Of a stretch of DNA of 6,283 nucleotides, positions 1-4,598 are shown one piece after another. Position numbers and translations under genes: made by a program. The notes beneath the pieces were generated by a model. It had not been told where the DNA came from, made no database searches, and was given only the letters and a program-made list of their open reading frames with translations. Every line of letters starts with the position of its first letter. Positions within the stretch are counted from its first letter, which is position 1. The stretch comes from Halomonas sp. (GTDB taxonomy: Bacteria > Pseudomonadota > Gammaproteobacteria > Pseudomonadales > Halomonadaceae), in contig PWIZ01000245.1 in NCBI GenBank assembly GCA_003560175.1, positions 1 through 6,283 on the forward strand, written 5' to 3'.

Positions 1-324
1 GCCTCGCGGAACCGCTGGGGCAAGCTGCTGGAGGCCGGCGTGCGCATCCACGAGTACCAGCCGTCGAAATATCACGCCAAGCTCTACCTCATCGACGAGA
101 AGTGGGTCTCCATTGGCTCCGCCAATCTCGACAACCGCTCCTTCCGTCTCAACGACGAGACCAACGTCATCCTCATGGATCACGACCTGGCAGCGACGCT
201 GACCGCCCAGTTCGACCGCGATCTTGAACAGGCCCGCGCCTATGAGCTGAATGCCTGGGAGAACCGGTCCCTCCCCCGGCGCGTGCTGGGCTGGCTGACC
301 ATGACCCTCGGCTGGCATCTGTGA
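1..324 (+). CDS. Phospholipase D-family protein, cardiolipin synthase type (3' end only)
   Basis: This is the last 107 codons of a gene that begins before the window, and the frame is open from base 1. The second HKD catalytic motif of the phospholipase D superfamily is present: HAKLYLID gives HxKxxxxD, with His at 73-75, Lys at 79-81 and Asp at 94-96. It is followed by GSANLDNRSFRLNDE (from 115), the usual companion block in bacterial cardiolipin synthases. Such enzymes join two phosphatidylglycerols, or phosphatidylglycerol and phosphatidylethanolamine, at the inner membrane to make cardiolipin. The C-terminus is basic then hydrophobic (LPRRVLGWLTMTLGWHL), which suits membrane association. 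The GSANLDNRS form resembles ClsB/ClsC-like and general PLD-domain proteins at least as much as ClsA, so I give no symbol. The first HKD motif and any N-terminal membrane helices lie outside the window. The stop is 18 nt from the stop of a converging small ORF. Confidence 0.9.
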   Translation, partial: ASRNRWGKLLEAGVRIHEYQPSKYHAKLYLIDEKWVSIGSANLDNRSFRLNDETNVILMDHDLAATLTAQFDRDLEQARAYELNAWENRSLPRRVLGWLTMTLGWHL

Positions 325-342
325 CGCACAGGCCGGGCCCGA

Positions 343-531
343 TCAGGGGCTCAAGCGCTTGTCGTGTTGTGCTCGGTCCGGGATCAGCCGACGGGATACC
401 CACCTCAGATAGGCCACGAAGACCAGCAGTACCTGCAGCAGGCCCCACGTCAAGACTGCCTGCAGCAAGCCAGGGACATGGAGCAACGCGGCATGGTCGC
501 CGCCATTGTCCTGGCCTGGGCGCACCGTCAT
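343..531 (-). CDS. Predicted small single-span membrane protein, unknown function
   Basis: This 62-codon ORF fits exactly between the converging cardiolipin synthase gene and the divergent ybjG gene, overlapping neither. I do not recognise the family. The N-terminal 15 residues are polar with acidic D8 and D12. Residues about 20-42 form one hydrophobic helix (LLQAVLTWGLLQVLLVFVAY). A basic tail follows with R43, R47, R48 and R53, so the positive-inside rule predicts the C-terminus in the cytoplasm. A hand count of its codons gives about 79% G+C at third positions against about 43% at second positions, the periodicity expected of a real gene in a GC-rich genome. Against it, no clear Shine-Dalgarno sequence precedes the ATG at 531. 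An in-frame extension up to 615 is possible, but its added residues look non-coding. Function cannot be inferred. Confidence 0.5.
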   Translation of the reverse strand: MTVRPGQDNGGDHAALLHVPGLLQAVLTWGLLQVLLVFVAYLRWVSRRLIPDRAQHDKRLSP

Positions 532-569
532 ACTGCTGTCACAAAAGCTCGAGCGACGCTCACCGAAGG

Positions 570-589
570 GCAAGCATGCGCTGGCTTGC
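570..589. promoter_or_regulatory. Inverted repeat, possible operator upstream of ybjG
   Basis: GCAAGC at 570-575 and GCTTGC at 584-589 are perfect inverted 6-bp arms around an 8-nt spacer. They lie in the roughly 95-nt region between two divergent reading frames, about 40 nt before the ybjG start. A second symmetric element, GAGCG-A-CGCTC, lies at 551-561. The size and position suit a dimeric repressor or activator site, but no regulator is visible here and 6-bp arms can occur by chance in GC-rich DNA. Confidence 0.25.
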
Positions 590-627
590 AACCGCCCATA
601 GGGAAGACACCCCAACGTATCATGCTA

Positions 628-1230
628 ATGGAATCGACGCTGAACCTCGCTCTGTTTTCCCACCTGAATGCCGCCCCCGACAGCGATCCTCGCCTGCTGT
701 GGCTGGCAGAAGTCTTCGCCGTTTATCTAATCTGGCTGGTGCCGGCCCTGCTGGTGCTCGGCTGGCTGCGCGGTAACGACCGCCTGAAACGCCCTCTGCT
801 CGAGGCGTTCATCGCCACGGTGCTCGCGCTGACCGCCAGCTGGCTGATCGGCACTCTCTGGTACACCCCAAGGCCCTTTATGGTGCCCGTGGGGCAGACC
901 TTCCTGGAGCACTCGCCCACCGCGGCATTTCCCAGCAACCATGCCACCATCATGCTGACCATGGCGTTCAGTCTGATGCTGCACGCCGGCACTCGGCGCA
1001 TCGGCCGCTACCTGCTGTTGCTGGCCGTGCCGGTCGCCTGGGCGCGAGTCTTTCTCGGCGTGCACTTCCCTCAGGACATGCTGGGTGCCCTACTGCTGGC
1101 CGCCGGCGTGGCCGCGCTGGTCGGCGTCAGTCGCAGTTGGCTGATACTGCCCTTCTATCATCACGTAGCGAGGCGGCTCTATCACCTGCTCTTCGCACCG
1201 TTGATCAGCCGAGGCTGGGTGGAGCGCTGA
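628..1230 (+). CDS. ybjG: Undecaprenyl-diphosphate phosphatase, YbjG/BcrC-type PAP2 membrane protein
   Basis: The enzyme dephosphorylates undecaprenyl diphosphate to the monophosphate, recycling the lipid carrier used for peptidoglycan and other envelope polymers; BcrC-type members can confer bacitracin tolerance. The 200-residue protein has several hydrophobic segments and the PAP2 motifs in order: RP at 82-83 (TLWYTPRPF), PSNH at 102-105, and AR-x5-H-x3-D at 139-150 (ARVFLGVHFPQD), with catalytic His105 and His146. From memory, E. coli YbjG shows corresponding motifs (HDRPF, FPSDH, SRVYLGVHWPLD) and a similar end (GWVRD against GWVER here). I chose ATG 628 because MESTLNLALFSHLNA aligns without gaps to the YbjG N-terminus. 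ATG 622 is also possible, and neither has a strong ribosome binding site. The frame stays open upstream to 364, but that extension is not protein-like. Ser of the usual SR motif is Ala here. The gene appears monocistronic. Confidence 0.9.
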   Translation: MESTLNLALFSHLNAAPDSDPRLLWLAEVFAVYLIWLVPALLVLGWLRGNDRLKRPLLEAFIATVLALTASWLIGTLWYTPRPFMVPVGQTFLEHSPTAAFPSNHATIMLTMAFSLMLHAGTRRIGRYLLLLAVPVAWARVFLGVHFPQDMLGALLLAAGVAALVGVSRSWLILPFYHHVARRLYHLLFAPLISRGWVER

Positions 1231-1242
1231 GCGCTGAGCGCT
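1222..1242 (+). repeat. Three tandem copies of GAGCGCT across the ybjG stop codon
   Basis: GAGCGCT occurs at 1222-1228, 1229-1235 and 1236-1242 with no interruption. The TGA stop of ybjG is at 1228-1230, within the first two copies. Each unit holds the palindrome AGCGCT. A 7-bp unit is not a multiple of three, so a change in copy number would alter what lies downstream of the stop but not the last residues encoded before it. It most likely arose by replication slippage. Confidence 0.8.
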
Positions 1243-1336
1243 GCCGCCCTGCCGGCCCCACGGCATTCCGGCACTCGCCTCTGCTGGCTCGAACGCCGAT
1301 ACTGGAGAGAGGACTCAACAGCCCCGGAGCCGCCCC

Positions 1337-1435
1337 ATGAGCGAACACGAACGCACCATCATGGCCTCCTCCGCGGTCGGCCACCTGACACCGGGCAAGG
1401 ACAGGGGGAAGTGTCGTGGGATATCGTGCAGGTAG
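1337..1435 (+). other. Short open frame with good ribosome binding site; possible gene remnant
   Basis: Between ybjG and the cyclase (1243-1498) I see no convincing gene. The one positive signal is an ATG at 1337 preceded by GGAG with 7 nt spacing (CCGGAGCCGCCCCATG). It opens a 32-codon frame beginning MSEHERTIMASSAVGHLTPG and ending at TAG 1433-1435. The first 20 residues look protein-like; the rest (GKDRGKCRGISCR) does not. It is in the same frame as the cyclase start that follows. It could be the 5' stump of a decayed gene, a leader peptide or chance. I recognise no family. Confidence 0.2.
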
Positions 1436-1498
1436 GGCTCAGCCCTCGAAGCAATGCTCCCCCGCTCTCCATGCCAGCTTGGCGCCTGGAATCACCTC

Positions 1499-2079
1499 AT
1501 GAACAACAAGAACGGCACCATCGACACGGTTCTTCTCGGCACCGGGAGCCACATGCCGACAGGCCGCTCCGAGGACGAAGCCGCCCTGTGGCGCATCTTC
1601 TTCGAGCAGAACCGCGGCGAGTTCACCCGCCGCCTGGTGGAGGAGATGGAGCGCGCCCAGCGTTTCCAGCGGCCGCTGGCCATCGTGATGTACGACCTCG
1701 ACCACTTCAAGCGGATCAACGATACCTTCGGGCACGATGTGGGTGAAGCGTGCTGAAGGCGACGACAAGGCTGGTCAACCAGCGAACGCGCCGGGTCGAC
1801 GTCCAAGGCCGCTGGGGCGGCGAGGAGTTCATGGTGCTGCTGCCCGAGAGCGACCTTGCGGCCGCCATGAGGAGCGCCGAGCGGATTCGCGCGGCCATTG
1901 CAGCGCACCTCTTTGCGCACCGAGAACCGGTCACTGCCAGCTTCGGCGTCGCCGTTCTCGCCCCTGACGACCGGCTCGACGGGCTGGTCAAGCGCGCCGA
2001 CGATGCCCTCTACCTGGCGAAACGCTCCGGCCGAAACCGGGTAGAGTCACTGCTACCCGAGGAGCCAGAGGGCACCTGA
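1499..2079 (+). pseudogene. GGDEF diguanylate cyclase, broken by a single-base frameshift
   Basis: GGDEF proteins condense two GTP into cyclic di-GMP, which promotes biofilm and represses motility. Two frames together encode one domain. Frame one (1499-1756) gives an unusual N-terminus, then NRGEFTRRLVEEMERAQRF and the metal- and guanine-binding block DLDHFKRINDTFGHDVGEA before stopping at TGA 1754-1756. The adjacent frame, from about 1750 to 2079, resumes with VLKATTRL and carries the I-site RRVD, five residues before the active-site motif in RWGGEEF, then ASFGVAV and DDALYLAKRSGRNRV, all normal. The family pattern GDAVLKA suggests that one G was lost from GCGGTGCTG at about 1750. Repaired, the protein would be about 193 residues, essentially one GGDEF domain with no membrane or PAS sensor. 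The start is a choice: ATG 1499 has GGA 8 nt upstream, and ATG 1454 has nothing obvious. As read, only an 85-residue inactive fragment is made. A sequencing error is a real alternative. Confidence 0.85.
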
Positions 2080-2142
2080 TGGCCGGCGGGTGTCGAGCGA
2101 TGCGCTGTCCCAGGTCGGCTCCTTCTCGGGAAGCGCCCTCGG

Positions 2143-2171
2143 TTGGCAGATAGGCACCGCGTCGAGATACC
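2143..2171 (+). promoter_or_regulatory. Candidate sigma-70 promoter for luxS
   Basis: TTGGCA at 2143-2148 matches the -35 consensus at five of six bases. After a 17-nt spacer, GATACC at 2166-2171 is a weak -10 (three of six). It lies about 60 nt before the luxS start and after the cyclase gene ends, so luxS can probably be transcribed on its own. The weak -10 keeps this tentative. Confidence 0.3.
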
Positions 2172-2189
2172 ATGCCGCAAGCGAGCAAC

Positions 2190-2205
2190 GAACGCCGACG
2201 CGTTC
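2190..2205 (+). promoter_or_regulatory. Perfect hairpin or inverted repeat in the luxS leader
   Basis: GAACGC at 2190-2195 and GCGTTC at 2200-2205 form a perfect 6-bp stem around the tetraloop CGAC. It lies between the candidate promoter and the AGGAG ribosome binding site (2223-2227). There is no T-run after it, so it is not a classic terminator. It could be an operator near the transcription start or a leader stem-loop. I could not fit it to an SAH or SAM riboswitch. Confidence 0.3.
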
Positions 2206-2232
2206 CTCAATGTCATCACCCCAGGAGTCGAC

Positions 2233-2757
2233 ATGCCCCTTCTCGACAGCTTTACCGTGGACCACACCATCATGAACGCCCCGGCGGTGCGCGTCGCCAA
2301 GACCATGCGCTCCCCCTCGGGCGACACCATCACCGTCTTCGACCTGCGCTTCAACAAGCCCAACGAGGACATGATGGGCGAAAAGGGCATTCACACCCTG
2401 GAACACCTGTTTGCCGGTTTCATGCGCCAGCACCTGAATAGCGACAGCGTCGAGATCATCGATATCTCCCCCATGGGCTGCCGCACCGGCTTCTACATGA
2501 GCCTGCTGGGCAGCCCGAGCGAGCAGCGCGTCGCCGACGCCTGGCTGGCCGCCATGCGCGATGTGCTGAGCGTCGAGCGCCTGGAGGAGATTCCGGAGCT
2601 CAACGAGTACCAGTGCGGCACCTACCGGATGCACTCGCTGGAAGAGGCCCAGGCGATCGCCCGGGGCATCATCGCGCAGGGCGTGGGCGTCAACCGCAAC
2701 GCTGACCTGGCCATGAACCCCGAGAGGCTCAAGGCGCTGGGCAACGATCTCGCCTGA
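2233..2757 (+). CDS. luxS: S-ribosylhomocysteine lyase LuxS
   Basis: LuxS cleaves S-ribosylhomocysteine to homocysteine and DPD, the precursor of the AI-2 quorum-sensing signal, in the cytoplasm. It recycles the product of SAM-dependent methylation after the nucleosidase Pfs/MtnN, which is not in this window. The 174-residue protein is close to the usual length of about 171. All key residues are present: the metal ligands His54, His58 and Cys128 (HTLEH and YQCGTY), the general base Glu57, and catalytic Cys83 in the [10 protein letters not shown] block. The start is firm: ATG 2233 begins the conserved [11 protein letters not shown] and has AGGAG at 2223-2227 with 5 nt spacing. The C-terminus ([22 protein letters not shown]) is slightly longer than in E. 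coli. It starts 153 nt after the broken cyclase and ends 37 nt before the nuclease gene, so it could be co-transcribed with the latter. No lux receptor genes are visible nearby. Confidence 0.98.
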   Translation: MPLLDSFTVDHTIMNAPAVRVAKTMRSPSGDTITVFDLRFNKPNEDMMGEKGIHTLEHLFAGFMRQHLNSDSVEIIDISPMGCRTGFYMSLLGSPSEQRVADAWLAAMRDVLSVERLEEIPELNEYQCGTYRMHSLEEAQAIARGIIAQGVGVNRNADLAMNPERLKALGNDLA

Positions 2758-2794
2758 CCACCACGCCGCGAGCGACGCCCACTGACGCCACCCC

Positions 2795-4483
2795 ATGCCG
2801 ACTCCCCGTGCCCTGACCACCCTCGCCGCCGGCCTGCTGGCCCTGCTGCTGGCGGCCTCGCCGGCGGCGGCCAGCTGCCCCGCCCCCTCCAGCGCCGACC
2901 TCGCCGCCATCAAGGGCGTCGAGCAGACGGCCCTGCCCGAAGGCCAGCAGGTGGTCGCCGACGGCGTGGTGACCGGCGCGTTTCTCGGACGCGACAACCT
3001 CAACGGCGTCTATCTGCAGCAGGCCACCGAGCAGGGCCCGGTGGGGCTCTTCGTCTACCTGCCCGGGGCCACCGAGCGTGACGCCGAACGCCTCGTGCCA
3101 GGCAAGCACGTCCAGCTCCACGCCCGCACCGGCGAGTACCGCGGGCAGATTCAGCTGCAGCGGGTCGAGCGCGTCGAGATCTGCGCCCGCGACCAACTGC
3201 CGGCGCCCGAGGCGCTGGCCTGGCCCCTGGGCGAGGAGGCGCTCTCCCGGCTGGAGGGGCGGCTGGTTGCCTTCCCCGAGCCCCTCACCGTTACCGGCAA
3301 CTACGAACTGGGGCGCTATGGCTCCCTGAGGCTCGCCAATGAGCGGCTCTTCCGCCCTACCAATGCGCCGGACCAAGACCAGGAGCGCGCCGTCCTGATG
3401 CTCGACGACGGCAGCTACCGCACCTTCCCGAACCCCATTCCCTACCTGAACGACGATGACACCCGACGCGTCGGCAGCCGGGTCGCGGGGCTGACCGGGG
3501 TGCTGACCCACGCCTTCGACGCCTGGCGCCTGCACCCCACCGAGACACCGCGCTTCTTGGATGCCAACCCGCGCCCGGCGCCGCTGGACGAGCCAGGAGA
3601 GCGGCTGCGGGTGGCGGCCTTCAACGTCGAGAACTACTTCACCACCCTGGGCCAGCGCGGCGCGGCCAACGCCGAGGAGCTGGAGCGCCAGCGGGCCAAG
3701 CTCGCCGCCGCGGTGGCGGGGCTGAGTGCCGATATCCTGGCGCTGGTGGAGGTTCAGAACACCCCGGGGGCGCTGGCCGACCTGGTCGAGCAGCTGAGCC
3801 TTCGCACCGGCGTGCGCTACCGGGCGGTGGGCGGCGACGCCAGCCGCGGCAGCGACGCCATCAAGCTGGCCCTGATCTACCGGCCTGACCGGGTGGAGGC
3901 GCTCAGCGAGCTCTACGCCGACGGCGATCGCGCCCATCACCGCCCGCCGCTGGCGGCCTTCTTCCGCGGCCAGGAGGGCGGAGAGCCCTTCGGCGTAGTG
4001 ACCGCTCACTTCAAGTCCAAGACCGGCTGCCCCGCCCGGGGCGATATCGACCGCGGCCAGGGCTGCTGGAACGAGCGCCGGGTGGCCCAGGCGCAAGCCA
4101 TGGCGGCCTTCCTCGAGCGTCTCGCCACCGAGGGAAGCGAGCGGCTGCTGCTGGTCGGCGACCTCAACGCCTATGGCGCCGAGGACCCGATCCGCACCCT
4201 GACCGATACCGGCCTGGTCGACCTGATCGCCCGGGAGCTGCCGCCGGAGCAGCGCTACACCTACGTATTCCGCGGCGAGTCGGGCTACCTGGACCACGCC
4301 CTGGCGAGCCCCGAACTGGCCGCGGTCGTGGCGGCGGTGCACCCCTGGCCCATCAACGCCGACGAGCCCCCCTTCCTCAGCTACGACGGCCCGGACAGCG
4401 CCGCAGGGCTCATCCGGCCCGACGCCTTCCGCTCCTCGGACCATGACCCGGTGGCGGTGGATCTCTCGCCCGAGGGGCGGTGA
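2795..4483 (+). CDS. Secreted ExeM/NucH-family endonuclease (endonuclease/exonuclease/phosphatase fold)
   Basis: The likely role is metal-dependent degradation of extracellular DNA, for nutrient gain or biofilm remodelling. Residues 1-26 form a Sec signal peptide (R5, a leucine-rich core, AAA before SC). Residues about 30-135 resemble the OB-fold-like region of this family (GVVTGAFLGRDNLNGVYLQQ). The nuclease domain runs from about 270 to the end, with FNVENYF (276-282), Glu319 in LALVEVQN, TAHFKSK (His405), GDLNAY (Asp456, Asn458), LDHALAS (Asp500, His501) and the terminal SDHDPV (548-552). There are exactly four cysteines (28, 130, 412, 424), consistent with two disulfides in an exported protein; the 412/424 pair sits in the GCPARGD...GQGCWNERR loop. 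At 562 residues it lacks the lamin-tail or C-terminal anchoring modules of longer ExeM relatives. ATG 2795 is the first start after an in-frame TGA at 2783; no good Shine-Dalgarno sequence precedes it. Substrate preference is inferred. Confidence 0.9.
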   Translation: MPTPRALTTLAAGLLALLLAASPAAASCPAPSSADLAAIKGVEQTALPEGQQVVADGVVTGAFLGRDNLNGVYLQQATEQGPVGLFVYLPGATERDAERLVPGKHVQLHARTGEYRGQIQLQRVERVEICARDQLPAPEALAWPLGEEALSRLEGRLVAFPEPLTVTGNYELGRYGSLRLANERLFRPTNAPDQDQERAVLMLDDGSYRTFPNPIPYLNDDDTRRVGSRVAGLTGVLTHAFDAWRLHPTETPRFLDANPRPAPLDEPGERLRVAAFNVENYFTTLGQRGAANAEELERQRAKLAAAVAGLSADILALVEVQNTPGALADLVEQLSLRTGVRYRAVGGDASRGSDAIKLALIYRPDRVEALSELYADGDRAHHRPPLAAFFRGQEGGEPFGVVTAHFKSKTGCPARGDIDRGQGCWNERRVAQAQAMAAFLERLATEGSERLLLVGDLNAYGAEDPIRTLTDTGLVDLIARELPPEQRYTYVFRGESGYLDHALASPELAAVVAAVHPWPINADEPPFLSYDGPDSAAGLIRPDAFRSSDHDPVAVDLSPEGR

Positions 4484-4542
4484 ACCCGAGGCGTGGAAAG
4501 AGCGTGCGCCAGGCGGCGAGAAAAGGGGTGCAGTGGCGGCCG

Positions 4543-4571
4543 TTTCCCGCTATCAAGAAGACACTAATAAT
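4543..4571 (+). promoter_or_regulatory. Candidate promoter for fadD in an AT-rich stretch
   Basis: The 115-nt gap before fadD contains a conspicuous AT-rich island (about 4551-4577, with TAATAATAACAAT) in otherwise GC-rich DNA. AATAAT at 4566-4571 matches the -10 consensus at five of six bases. TTTCCC at 4543-4548, 17 nt upstream, is a poor -35 (three of six), as in promoters that need an activator. I see no FadR-like operator (AACTGGTC half-sites). Confidence 0.35.
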
Positions 4572-4585
4572 AACAATCGTCCCTC

Positions 4586-4597
4586 GGGGAGGCCCCC
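4586..4597 (+). promoter_or_regulatory. fadD: fadD ribosome binding site, possibly within a GC hairpin
   Basis: GGGGAGG at 4586-4592 lies 6 nt before ATG 4599, an excellent Shine-Dalgarno sequence that fixes the start. The following C-run (4593-4598) can pair with GGGG at 4586-4589 across a 3-nt loop, which could partly hide the site and damp translation. Folding is inferred from base pairing only. Confidence 0.5.
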
Positions 4598-4598
4598 C

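Noticed and set aside
364..627. Upstream in-frame extension of ybjG to position 364
   Set aside because: The added 88 residues are polar, rich in Gln and Arg and have no homology I can see. The YbjG family begins at the 622/628 start, and this stretch overlaps the better-supported minus-strand small ORF.
321..776. 151-codon plus-strand frame overlapping the start of ybjG
   Set aside because: The translation is rich in Arg, Pro, Ser and Ala with no structure, and it overlaps the verified phosphatase in another frame.
1251..1272. GCCGG...CCGGC stem as a terminator for ybjG
   Set aside because: Only a 5-bp stem with a 12-nt loop and no T-run; too weak to call.
1745..1756. Programmed ribosomal frameshift in the cyclase
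   Set aside because: Restoring the frame needs re-reading of one base at about 1750, but no X-XXY-YYZ slippery heptamer is present and I saw no obvious downstream stimulatory structure.
2080..2232. SAH riboswitch in the luxS leader
   Set aside because: I could not find the conserved core pattern or the pseudoknot partners; only a simple 6-bp stem-loop is visible.
2053..3003. 316-codon minus-strand open frame across luxS
   Set aside because: It covers the complete, motif-verified luxS gene and the nuclease start, and is an antisense shadow.
2729..4444. 571-codon minus-strand open frame opposite the nuclease gene
   Set aside because: Its sequence is rich in Gly, Ala, Val, Arg and Gln with no recognisable domain. 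It mirrors the codon bias of the well-supported nuclease on the plus strand, the usual antisense artefact in GC-rich DNA.
4484..4598. FadR or PsrA operator upstream of fadD
   Set aside because: No AACTGGTC-type half-sites, and only one GTTTC without a properly spaced GAAAC partner.
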